Source of the DNA: Siphonodentalium dalli
Taxonomy: Eukaryota; Mollusca; Scaphopoda; Gadilida; Siphonodentaliidae
Reading direction: 5' to 3'
NCBI GenBank assembly: GCA_032622095.1
Contig: CP136063.1
Location: 148,481,379-148,545,378 of the forward strand
Length of the DNA stretch: 64,000 nt
Shown piece by piece: positions 11,601 to 21,626 of this stretch (positions are counted from its first letter, which is position 1; each line of letters begins with the position of its first letter). The notes under the pieces are model-generated. The model was not told the DNA's origin and made no database searches. It saw only the letters and a list, made by a program, of their open reading frames with translations. Position numbers and translations under genes: made by a program.

Positions 11601-14585
11601 CACTGAAAAATATTCTGAAAATCATAGTCGGACTAAAAATCTAAACTATACCAAAAAAAAATAGCGTCGTTTGTTGACAAATCACTGTAACAGTTTTGTT
11701 TACATAACAAAGGTTAGGACGCTCAAGATTTCGTTATTTGAGAATAATGAATATAATAACAAAGTTTGTCCAGTCTCCATGTTCTTTTAGTGGTGATGTT
11801 TTTTATTATTATCATATATATTTATTTGCACATTTATCCATTGCGAATACCTTTGGTCCCCTTAAAAGGTCCGTTAGACTATAAGTCGTCATGTAGAGGC
11901 TGGAGATTTAATTTAGATTTATAACAAAATATTTCGAATAGTGGCCAGCGATATCTACCACCATAAGTTTGGCCTATTTAAGGTATACAAGCGGTCATGT
12001 TTTAAAATTGATATGGCACCAGCAGCAGGTCGCTATATATAATGTGACACGGTGTGTTCTCAAATATAATTTTTTCTGCAACTCTTTGTTGTTACTCGGG
12101 CACATGTATAGGTGTGTTGAGGTTAAACTCTACTGTTTCTATTTTTATGAAAGTATAAAGGACCAAATGCATTATTATAACGAGAAATAACAGAGTATTG
12201 TCTCAAAGCGCGCCAATTTGCTTCCAGACGGTATGCCGCAATCAAATTCTCTGACTTCAGGGAGAATTGATCCTTGTAATTACCTGGACGATTTGTCCAT
12301 GTTATTGGAAAAAACCGCTAGTTTTTATTTGAGCAAAATAATAGAATTGCGTATACATTGTAGGAAATTATTCAGAACGATGCACACGCGGCGAGCAGGA
12401 TATCAATAAAATACGCCAAACAACAGTGTCTAGTTAATAATTTAAAACCCACGGCGAAGTGATTGAAATTCCACACAAAAGCGCTAACACTGGAATTGAT
12501 CTGCAGACTTTTTTGAAAACAAAAATTGATTTCTATTCTATTATATAAATATTGTTAAATGTGTCGCGACGACCAGGTGTAGGGCGCATTCAGAGTTCGG
12601 CGCGTAGTGGGTCAATTTCTGAAAAGAAAAGACGATTTCTAAATTCTAAGGATGTGGGAATGTTGCGCGTGTTCCAGTTATGTGTCCATCTCTTTTAAAC
12701 ATGCGCCATTATGATGGAATAAAGGTCGAATGTATGAATATAGGCAAGTCAAGAAAAAATTTCTTGTCTGGCAATGTAACCACCTAATGTTATTTTAGTT
12801 TCGCGTCTGGTTAAATAATGTAAAGTAATTTTTTCTATGAGGTGAATTCAGATCGGTACTTAATAAAACAATTTCGGAAGAAGCTTCAAATGCAACCAGA
12901 CGCATGCAGGGTGGACACGATTTTAAGGTGTAATAATACCCATTATGGTCTTAATTGGTTTGTCGTAATAATGATCGAGCATTGTGCCGTTATTCCATTG
13001 GCGAGCACCGGACCAGGGATAAGTTTACAAACATTAACATTACTCCTTGTTGCAATCAGAACAGGAGCTAACTTAAAAGAGGCCGCTCATCTGATTTCAT
13101 TAAGCTGTTACGTATATGATACACGGTACTTAGCGCTTACTACCCCATTACCAATTCATCCTGAGTGATGATATAGCGGGCAAGTTGCTAGCGGACAGTA
13201 TGTATCTGGGCTATATCAGATACGATAAGAAAGATTTTCCCAGGCTCAGGGTGTTGTCAATGACGAAGAGGTGGCTCAGATTTGACTTTGACAAATGCTC
13301 TTATCCATAAATTTCAACATTGTAAGTCGGAAAGTCAAATTTGATTTGGCCATTCCATTTAATAGTTTTAAGACGTTGCAGAACGTCGTTATCAATTGCT
13401 GTACACCAGAATAGAGCAATTCTAGTCATTTCAATTTGGTTTTGAAGGAATAGTGTTTTCTATTTAACTTTTTTGATGTTTGTGTATGTTTTTTTCTGGC
13501 TGTCTCGTGAAGAGGGTATGTTTGGTGTTGCAAATATGTTAGAATTCGCTGAATTAATGACATAGCCTCGAAGGGAATAAATAAAAACATGCAGGTTGTA
13601 TATGTATTGCATGTGTATTGTATATGTACGTTGATTTTGTAACTGCTATACATAAGAAATAAAAGAAATATAAGGAATTATTATAAAATGATATCTCAAC
13701 ACTTACATGGTTTTACATGTGTACAGACTTCAATATCTGACATATCATCGCTGCTGTTCATAGAATTGTCATCAAATAAATCCTTATCACACTCGAGAGA
13801 AACTCCTTGGTCGGGTTCAATTTTACTGCGCTTTGATGTAGGTTTGGCATCACTGTGGTTCTTACAGTACAGAGCGTCTTTTTCCAAAGCGAATTCTTCT
13901 CCAGGAACTAACGGCTTTGAACAACCCTTGCATCGGAAACATTCGACGTGGTAAATGTTCGTCTTGGCGCGCATTACGAAATCACTTTTTGTGAAACACT
14001 TGTGACACTGTGAGCATTTTGTTGTGAACAACCTGAAATGAAATGAAATATAAGTTAGCAACTACGTGTAGTTATTAAATAAAATAAACATTTCATTGAA
14101 GAAGAATTTACGAAAAAGTTCTTAACAAAAATTTTGGTATAACAATCAAATAAAAAAAATACAACGCTTTAAATTATCTCAGGCCTATTTCTTCTATGAT
14201 CATTAACATGTATACTTGTTTTGTTTTTTTTAAATATTCAATTGGAAGGTTTATATTAGATATCTTCAACTTATGCGAGCGCCTAATTTTCATTGTAGCA
14301 CATGTGGGTTAGTTTTGGGTTGTTTGTTTGGATGGTTTTAGGCTATGTCTGGGTATGCAGCAACGTAGATCATAAAAATAAGATTATATATTATATACCT
14401 CAGGTAGTCGCGTTTGCAATAGGTCCTCCCGTCCCGCACGAAGCATGTGCATGATTCGTCTAAGGGTAGTGAACATTCGACGCAGGTCAAACACGATGCG
14501 TGCCATTCCATATCTGGTGCCACTTTCATGATGAACTGGTCCTGGATGAGGCAGCCACACCCCACACAGACAGACCGCCGGTCCA
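8464..14585 (-). CDS. Isl (Islet/tailup family): Islet-class LIM-homeodomain transcription factor (5 coding exons, first exon missing)
   Basis: This is a nuclear DNA-binding regulator of the Islet family, used in animals for motor-neuron, endocrine and heart specification. Coding exons on the minus strand are 14585-14399 (LIM1), 14032-13707 (LIM2 plus acidic linker), 11032-10791 (homeodomain), 9692-9513 (LIM-binding segment) and 8631-8464 (C-terminus, stop TGA 8466-8464). All acceptors are AG and all donors GT, and the phases (1/2, 2/1, 1/2, 0, 0) join without a break into about 366 residues. Vertebrate Isl1 has about 349. Diagnostic stretches are [11 protein letters not shown]...YCKRDY in LIM1, [10 protein letters not shown] and [13 protein letters not shown] in the homeodomain, and MVAASP...LQAN..EVQSYQ.PWK, the Isl1-type segment that binds Lhx3 LIM domains. 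LIM2 is somewhat divergent from typical Islet proteins, so this could be a lineage-specific paralogue. The initiator exon, which should end in phase 1, was not found. Confidence 0.95.
8632..9512 (-). other. Islet intron (between last two coding exons)
   Basis: 881 bp with a GTAAG donor at the right and a TTTTTTCAG acceptor at the left. A CpG-richer island at about 9060-9320 contains an 87-codon open frame with no recognised domain. It could be a conserved non-coding or regulatory block, but nothing in the sequence identifies it. Confidence 0.85.
9513..9692 (-). CDS. Isl: Islet-type gene, exon with LIM-binding segment
   Basis: 180 bp, phase 0 to phase 0, 60 codons. The acceptor is 'attttacag' and the donor 'gtaagtag'. 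It encodes [11 protein letters not shown]..., then [16 protein letters not shown]. This matches the conserved Islet C-terminal region that, in vertebrate Isl1, binds the tandem LIM domains of Lhx3 in the motor-neuron complex. Its conservation suggests that partner interaction is retained. Confidence 0.93.
9693..10790 (-). other. Islet intron after the homeodomain exon, with a 43-bp tandem repeat
   Basis: 1098-bp intron with a GTAAG donor and TTTTACAG acceptor. It contains three copies of a 43-bp unit (about 10639-10767), each including 'catgcatgtatacaccgtta'. Nothing else is recognised. Confidence 0.85.
10639..10767. repeat. 43-bp tandem repeat, 3 copies
   Basis: The word catgcatgtatacaccgtta recurs at 10639, 10682 and 10725, a period of 43 bp, with a few substitutions between copies. 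It lies inside an Islet intron. Confidence 0.9.
10791..11032 (-). CDS. Isl: Islet-type gene, homeodomain exon
   Basis: 242 bp entering in phase 1 (two bases finish a split codon) and leaving in phase 0, 80 full codons. The exon encodes almost exactly the homeodomain and its basic flanks. [19 protein letters not shown] is followed by [12 protein letters not shown], then recognition helix [17 protein letters not shown]. Asn and Arg in WFQNKR are the standard DNA-contact positions. Helix 3 and the [12 protein letters not shown] loop are hallmarks of the Islet class and exclude Lhx1/5, Lhx2/9 and Lmx. Confidence 0.96.
11033..13706 (-). other. Islet intron (2674 bp)
   Basis: The intron between the LIM2/linker exon and the homeodomain exon has a GTAAGTG donor (13706-13700) and a CTTCAG acceptor. 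It is AT-rich. A 108-codon open frame at 12842-13168 on the other strand has no recognisable motif and is most likely chance. No transposon ends were recognised. Confidence 0.8.
13707..14032 (-). CDS. Isl: Islet-type gene, LIM2 and linker exon
   Basis: 326 bp, 108 full codons plus split codons at each end. The acceptor is 'atttcag' and the donor 'gtaagtg'. The LIM2 zinc ligands are visible in order: CSQC, then H and C in [11 protein letters not shown], and the closing C and H in LYCKNH. FVMRAK...YHVECFRC is typical of the LIM2 of Islet proteins. The following linker is acidic and Ser/Asp-rich ([13 protein letters not shown]) and leads into the homeodomain exon. The CSQCHKCF stretch is less conserved than in insect or vertebrate Islets. 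Confidence 0.94.
14033..14398 (-). other. Islet intron between LIM1 and LIM2 exons
   Basis: 366-bp intron separating the two LIM domains, with a GTATAT donor and a CATTTCAG acceptor. An intron between LIM1 and LIM2 is a usual feature of LIM-homeobox genes. AT-rich, no other content recognised. Confidence 0.88.
14399..14585 (-). CDS. Isl: Islet-type gene, LIM1 exon
   Basis: 187 bp, 61 full codons flanked by split codons. The acceptor is 'attttcag' and the donor 'gtatata'. LIM1 ligands are visible: CVGC, H and C in [12 protein letters not shown], then C in DESCTC and the closing [24 protein letters not shown] and [11 protein letters not shown] are very close to the known Islet LIM1 signature. 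The exon starts with two bases of a split codon, so an upstream exon with the initiator Met must exist. I could not locate it to the right. Confidence 0.95.
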
Positions 14586-17500
14586 CTGAAAATAAAATAA
14601 ATCATGGTAATACAACTAAACATAAAAAGGTCACACTCAACCTGTTTCAAAAAGAAAGAAGAAAGTGGATTTATTTTGGCCCATAACACAGGTGGTAATA
14701 ACACCAGGTTATTTCAGCAATTTTAAGTCGAAACTTTGAGGTTTAAATAAACTTGCCAGGCATTGTGGTGTATACATGTTATATAGTTAACAATATCTAT
14801 CGAAAGACGCTATAAAGTGTTAAGCAATTATTAAGCAGGAAACCGCCTGCATGTGCTGGCAATTAAAGATTTCCAAAATTTATATCTACCCGACATCGTC
14901 TTTCAGTTTAGAAATCACAATTCTGAACTTCAATGGCAAAATAATTGTCATTTTGTCTAAAGTATGTAGTGTTCAAAAGTTTCACAATGGGACTAACTGT
15001 TATTGTATATATATGTTTGACTATTTTCCTGATTTCTGGATAGGCAAGTTGCAAGTAGGAACGTATATATCTGACCTGACGGTTACGTCACAAAAACCTT
15101 CTGAATACCAATGGTGTACGCTCAACACACATTCAAGTAAATTAAACAGAGATTTTTCATTCGACGGCTTGTTGAAGAGGGCAGTTTAGTCGACAAAAAG
15201 GACAACTTGAATACTGGCAATTCATTTCGTCCAGGTGTATTGCTCAAGTGGAACAAGACAAGGGGTATTATGTCGGCGACAAATGACCTGTTATAATAAG
15301 CATGTAGTTGGTAAATATAAAGTGCTAATACGGCGACGGAACAATAAATGTATTAAGTCAACAAGGCCGCCAGGAAGCCGAGACGAAGGGACGCGTAAGG
15401 GATGACCGCTGACGCAAATTACGGCGTTGTGGGAACATTTATACCTTTCCACTAACACTACCAGATTTTAGCGCATATATCATTCGGTCAATGCCGTCAA
15501 GGTTTATTTATTTTTTTTTTTTTCAATTCAGTTCTATTCAATTTAATGAATATCTTTCTTTTGGGCCACCCTGTAACTTTCCCTTTCGCTAGAATTCGTC
15601 CTATTTCGTTTGATTTTGATATATTCCACATAAAACATATCTTTGCCATCTTTATATAATGTTCCGCAATTTGATTTCCTTTACTTTTGGGCTACGTGCG
15701 TTCTTTTTTGAAAATGCGTTGGAAAATATTAATTAGCGAACATAAACCGCATATAATCCTATTCAGCCTCGGGATGTAACACTTTAATAAGCAGCCTTAA
15801 AGATGCGTGTATAGGGGCAATTAGAGTGCGATATAGATACAGATAATACGTCGACGGCAGAGACACGCCGTCTTGTGTTGGAATAATAAAATTCACCATT
15901 AAACGTATTATCAATGAGACAGGCAGACTGGAACTGGCGGACGGCTGGAATTTTTTTCATATGTCGCATTCAGGTGTGATGAAATGCAACCGATAACCTC
16001 AGTATGACATACAGTGTTTTTTAGCGCTCGACTCGATAATAATGCGGTTTGATGTGGTTGTGTATATATAGAATCGCCTTCGGGTTTATTCGTGACATTT
16101 TTCTTTAAAATATTTATTGGAGATCAAATCGCATAACCAAAAACATGCTCACAAGTATAAAGCATGTGGGGCTCATTGTGGAAACTATCGAGTATAGATA
16201 TACTGCAAATTATTAAAAGTAAAAACATAGATATAAGGAAATCACTCAATTCCTCTATATTTCGGAATATATGACAGCACAATTTTAGGTCACCGTGTAT
16301 ACAATAATTCACTTCGTATATATATTGGGGAAAGACATCCAGGTGATTACCTCAATTTAATTTAATATACTATATAACTTTGATGTAATAATTAAATATA
16401 TATATACACGGTACACCACTAGTTGTATAATCGCGACACCGACTGAGGACAATTTTCTCGCCATGCTCATCAAATATGAGAAGATGTTATAGAGAGAAAT
16501 TCGAAGCCTTAATTAAATTCTTTGTTACGTCTCAATTTCCTCTCATTTGACTGACAGATGGCCATATCTGATGATCGACTATCTTCAGATATTAAAACAG
16601 CTTTTTATGAAGTATATCACGTGTTATCATATACACCACTATTGTGTTCATAATCGCAGCATCAATGAAACTGCTTCTCCATACGCGAATAGTGTAAATG
16701 GCCTTTGATCGATTCTTACAATATTCAGTTGTATAACCACGAAAATTACAGCGGGTGGTTTGCATCAGCAATAAAGAGCTTTGTATTTCATATAGCCATC
16801 ATAATGACGGAAGAATAGCAAATTATTCATTTCTAAGATTCCAGAGACAGTATATATGTCTTATCACCACTGTTAGTACCTTTATTATATGTTTTATTCA
16901 AGTGATTTAATTTTTTTTTCAATTTAGAATACGTAAAACTGCATAAGACTTTGTGTCACATCAAATTTTGCTTATCTACTCCGTGTTTCGACAAGCTGTT
17001 TACAGTTAATGAGAAAAGTACATTCGTTTACTTTTTTCAGTGCCATCACTCACGCCGATTTAAACAAATACCCGGAAAAAACACGATATGAAAGATATGA
17101 AATACGGGCCCATTTGCTGGTGTTAAAAATAACAATATATATATTAATTTGTTATCAAAGATGACGTCGCGTTCTTGAATTTATAGGCGAATATACTGAA
17201 TTATATACAATTTATTGACATTTTGATTGTTGTATTTATATATTACAACAATCAAAATGTCAATAAATTGTATATAATTTAGTATATTCGCCTATAAATT
17301 CAAGAACGCGACGTCATCTTTGATAAAAAATTAATATATATAAATTTCATAAATGCGACAATATATAATAAACCTGTGCGGAAAACTGGTAGTATGGAGG
17401 CAACATGAAAATTAATTTACAAATAAACAAATGCAATTATCATCAAATATCATAGGATGAAACAGATTTTAAAAGGAACACATTCTGGTTCCTTAAAAAT

Positions 17501-19080
17501 CAGATGGACGGACACTGGAATTGGACGCTATTAATGCAGACCATAATACACGAAAGTTCCTACGCACCACATATAGATTCAGAAAAGCAGCAACCATAAA
17601 GATTAATTCTGATTACATAAAATTTACTCAACCAAATATCGCCAAAGATCGATCCTAAAATTTTAAATGCTATATCCTCAATATATGGGGTATCTATTGC
17701 TATACTCACTGTTTCGATGTAACTCGTGCACAACTTCTCCTTTAGCAGGTGCCATGAGAAATCCAGCGAAATCAAAAAATCAATTAAAAACCGATAGAAT
17801 AATTTGTAAAACACAACTTGTGGATGTAGTAGAACGGAAAGATGAGTTGGTTATGAAGTTGTTTTTCGCGAAATACGTCTATTAAAGAATTCGCCGCTGC
17901 CTCCTTGGATTTGATTGGTCGACTGGGCACGCAAATCAGTGTACTGGTTAATTACTCTGGGCGGGGCGTCGTGTCGATATATCGAGTAGAGATAGAGAAG
18001 AGGAGCAATACTCGCGTGCTTTCGCTGCAGTCACAATAGCACGCTTGTCCATAGCATCACAGGCTTGATGTAGCCTTTATTATGTTAAGCCCCTGAGCAA
18101 AGTGTTGTGCCAGAATAACAATGGCATCGTCTAATTATTGAGAAAACGGGAGCACGAATGTCAGACTCACTTATTAGTTGAGTCAGGAAAACAAACGTAA
18201 CTTTTGGGACACTACTCAGAACTTTGACACAAGAACTTTGGACCCAACGTGTGTTTATTTACTTAGCAAATATTTATTTATCCCGTTTCTTGCGTGATTT
18301 TTTTCCTGTAATGATTTCTTCAATATATATATATATTGTACGATATATATTAAGAACCATAATCAAGATATTTTTCGAGTTGGTTATTCCACGGAATATG
18401 TTATGGATATTTGATAAATAATAAATTTCAAATTTCTTCCACTTCGAACAATTATTGGGATATCGTTTTGTATGTATCCACAACTAACATGGTAACGTTT
18501 GCAACAAGGTTATTATGTGCATATTAACATAACACGGCACGACACGCGTAAAGATGGGTGAACAGAGACCCAGAGTATAGTGCTATAAATGCACTAAACA
18601 GTCAATATTGCCTAAGACAATTTCCAGCTTATCTGGTGAATACAACCAAAAAAATGACTGCAATCTAAGTAAAACAGAGCCATTACTAACACACCACAAG
18701 AACATACAAACAAACAACACAACGGAATACAATGGAATAAGCATGATAGTTATTATACAAATGTTAATTCCGTTATGTGACACCGAAACTGGAACTTCTG
18801 CACCGATATTACAGAGAAATAACAGCTATTTTCAATATTCCACACAGGAGTAACGCAAAATGAGACGCTCTTTATTGTCACCATATCGGAAACATATACA
18901 GTGAGAGTCGTCGGCAGGACGATTTTGCTTTGTATATTTGGATGGACATTTCGTGCCTAATATTTGTGCAAATGGTTCAGCAAACTGGGACTGCGATTAC
19001 CCATTCGGTTGAGTTAGCTTCGCCGACCTGTAAAACATCATTGTTGTTCACATTGAAGGGCAAACACAACTTCTGACGTA
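14586..19080. other. Upstream or first-intron region of the Islet-type gene
   Basis: About 4.5 kb that should contain, or lead to, the missing first Islet exon. A CpG-richer patch at 17900-18100 could be a promoter or 5' UTR but has no diagnostic element. It carries the large palindrome at 17135-17343 and one AAAGAGCGT-family motif at 18865-18873. No other gene is recognisable. Confidence 0.5.
17135..17343. repeat. Near-perfect 209-bp palindrome (foldback MITE-like)
   Basis: Two arms of about 100 bp pair almost perfectly around a 9-nt loop (17235-17243). The left arm runs from the TA-rich edge through 'atcaaagatgacgtcgcg' to 'gattgttgta', and the right arm is its reverse complement. It is flanked by TA-rich sequence and probably represents a short foldback transposon relic. 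It contains no coding potential. Confidence 0.9.
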
Positions 19081-19084
19081 TTGC

Positions 19085-19200
19085 TCTTTATGAGCGGGTG
19101 GGGAGATGTCCGGTGGGTAAATGTCCGGGTGGGGAAATGTCCTAGTGGGTAAATATCCGGGTGAGGAAATTTCCGCTCGTGAATTTGGGGGATGTCCGGA
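19085..19200. repeat. Short tandem repeats of a 'gtgggtaaatgtccg' unit
   Basis: Several imperfect copies of a roughly 20-bp unit (ggtgggtaaatgtccggg and variants with gggg/aatgtcc) lie in tandem. Inverted copies (cggacatttccccac type) occur at 19375-19460, and the same core appears in the arms of the foldback at 19469-19720. Confidence 0.8.
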
Positions 19201-19468
19201 TACCATGGAAGCATGTATTTGAGATATCGTCCATCCATGCAGTATATATATATGCATTTCCTCGTGGAAAATTAAAATGGCATTTTGTGATCGTACGATC
19301 TCCGAATTTGTGCATGGCACAACAACGAAATAATCACCATCTTATTATTAGATTAATTAGTATAGGTATTAACCGGACATTTCCCCATCGGACTTTTCCC
19401 ACCAGGACTAATTATATAACCAACCGGCACATTTACCCACCGGCCATTTCCCCACATACTAAATATCA

Positions 19469-19616
19469 TGTCTTATTTCGGCGCAGAGGTATACAGAGTG
19501 TCGCATATATATCTGTATATACTCACTTTATACGCGGGGAAATGTCCGCTAACCGCATACATTTCCCCCACTTCCTAGATATGCAGTTAGCGGACATTTC
19601 CCCGCGAATAAAGTGA

Positions 19617-19684
<68 letters not shown>

Positions 19685-19720
19685 GCGACACTCTGTATAC
19701 CTCTGCGCCGAAATAAGACA
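19469..19720. repeat. Large foldback with (TA)n expansion in one arm
   Basis: The outer arms 'tgtcttatttcggcgcagagg...gtgtcgcatata' (left) and its reverse complement (right, ending 19720) enclose a second inverted pair, 'actcacttta.acgcggggaaatgtccgctaac' and its complement. The right arm has gained a (TA)n run at 19622-19676. The structure looks like a foldback transposon with a microsatellite grown inside it. Confidence 0.88.
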
Positions 19721-19793
19721 AACGCTATTTATTTTTTTACCATATATTAGGAATAGACTATAACAATGAATGATCTTTACAAGTTGCAAGACA

Positions 19794-19927
19794 GAGTTCA
19801 GCCCCCCTCGTTACGTCGGTCTGACCGCTGCCATCATGTATATAGAGTTCAGCTCCCCTCGTTACGCCGGTCTGACCGCTGCCATCATGTATATAGAGTT
19901 CAGCCCCCTCGCGTTACGCCGGTCTGA
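19794..19927. repeat. 51-bp tandem repeat, about 2.6 copies
   Basis: The unit gagttcagc.cccctcgttacg... recurs at 19794, 19845 and 19896 (period 51 bp). Each copy also contains 'ggtctgaccgctgccatcat', and the last copy is partial. 51 is divisible by 3, so the open frame across it is repeat-driven. Confidence 0.92.
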
Positions 19928-20021
19928 CGTATATTTTCGAATTTTTTTTTTACTTAAGACACATGGGGGTTTGCGCCCCCAAAATACACCTAAAATAATA
20001 TTCGACGTTGTATTCCCACCT

Positions 20022-21140
20022 GTATCGAAATAGGTCGATAAATACTTGAACTAACTTTATAATGGCATTATATGTCCTAGAAAGACGCATTGAAGTCATA
20101 CAACATTGAGCGCGATCTTTGGGTCACAAACACGCAACAACTATGTGCATGACATGGAACAGAAAAGAGCGTTCCGTTTTAGTCTATTCCGATGTGGTAG
20201 AAATAAAGAGCGTTTGTTTCACTTCTGTACAAAACATTGAAAATGGCTGTGACCATGGCAAGTATATATGTTTCACCAACCTATCTTATATATACCGCCT
20301 TCCAAATTACGTTCCATTTGCAACCCTTGGAAATAGCCAACCTGACACACACTAAGATTGGAAAATTACCAACTTTTACTGGTTGAAAAAATCAAACAAT
20401 GAGAACAATTCCAACCTATATATCGTGTCAAATTAATGTCCAACTAATGTTGTGTCATGCATGAAATTTCCAACTGCTGGATATGTACCAAAGTTTAGTT
20501 TAAACATATTTATTTCAAATATTTGTCAAATTTAGATAACACATGATATATGACACATACATTTGTTTATACATACAATGGGATTGGAGGACAAGTGCTG
20601 ACTCACTTAAGGGTACACCCTCTCCCATATGTTATTACACTGAAAAAATAAATAATTAGTAATGGCAAAGCAACATGACTACCAAAACAAGTTGAAGATA
20701 TTTTCAGATCACCGGTCGCCCCATCTCCGGAGTTAGTCATAAGTTTGTATATGTATTTATTTAAAATCGGGTTTGTTTGTTGCGTTTGCTGGCTTGTACG
20801 TATCACTATTTGGAATAGTTAGTCAAAAGAATCCTGATTTTCCTCACGTATGAATGACTGCACAGCTAAGCAAATTGTATCAAAGTTCGGGGGGGGGGGG
20901 GGGTCGAGACACCCAACCAACCCCTGTCGTCACGTCCCTGTACAACTGACAAGTTTCGTGAGTTCTTCACAACATCTTCGGAATTTGATTCAGGAGGCCT
21001 AGAGCTGTTAGAATTAAATGCTTGCCCTCATCAATAAACACACTTTAACTTGAAAACAAGATGCGATTAATTCGGATTAGCAGCAAATTATGTGCCGTGT
21101 ATATACACATAGAAGAAAAGCATGCCTTTCACAACAAACG
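20022..21140. other. Non-coding interval
   Basis: Contains paired AAAGAGCGT-family motifs at 20164-20172 and 20205-20213 and a G-run at about 20889-20903. No gene or transposon end recognised. Confidence 0.5.
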
Positions 21141-21626
21141 TTAAAGGTACTCAATCCGTAAAGAGGGTCCCCATCTCAACAGATTCCAACAACAACAATC
21201 CGATCAGAGGGTCCTATATTACTATTTCTTTGGCTTTGGGGGTAAAAAATATTTGATTCGAGTAGAGGAACCCATCAAACAAAGCTCAGAGTTATTAGAT
21301 ATTGATTTTTGAAATTTTTTATTAACTCGAGATGAGTACTAATAACTGCCGTAATCTGCTCTGGATGTGTACTCCAAATCTATTCAAACAGACAAGGATG
21401 GATAACTCTAAAATTAAGTGGTAATTTTAACGCAATTTTGACTGAGTTCTGGGCCAGATAGTATTCCCGATAATGAAAAAATAATAGATTTCTAAAATCG
21501 ATATCTAACAAATCTGAGCTTTGATGGGTGACTTCCTCGACTCGAATCAAATATTTTTGACCCCCCCCCCCCCGAAGCCATTGAAATAGTAATTGAGAGG
21601 AGTTTTATCGGATTGAGTACCATTAA
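21141..21626 (+). mobile_element. TTAA MITE, copy 1 (piggyBac-like)
   Basis: A 486-bp non-coding element flanked by TTAA. It begins TTAA-AGGTACTCAATCCG and ends with the inverted form CGGATTGAGTACCAT-TAA (one change). The interior is the same as three other copies in the window, including 'cccatcaaacaaagctcaga' and its inverted counterpart, so the interior is also largely self-complementary. A C14 run near 21562 distinguishes this copy. TTAA target duplication is characteristic of piggyBac-type transposition. No transposase is present. Confidence 0.92.

Noticed and set aside
12842-13168. 108-codon open frame in an Islet intron
   Set aside because: No motif, opposite strand to the gene, within a well-defined intron.
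18003-18052. Candidate first Islet exon on the minus strand (short ATG frame)
   Set aside because: No donor in the required phase and no similarity to known Islet N-termini, so not annotated.
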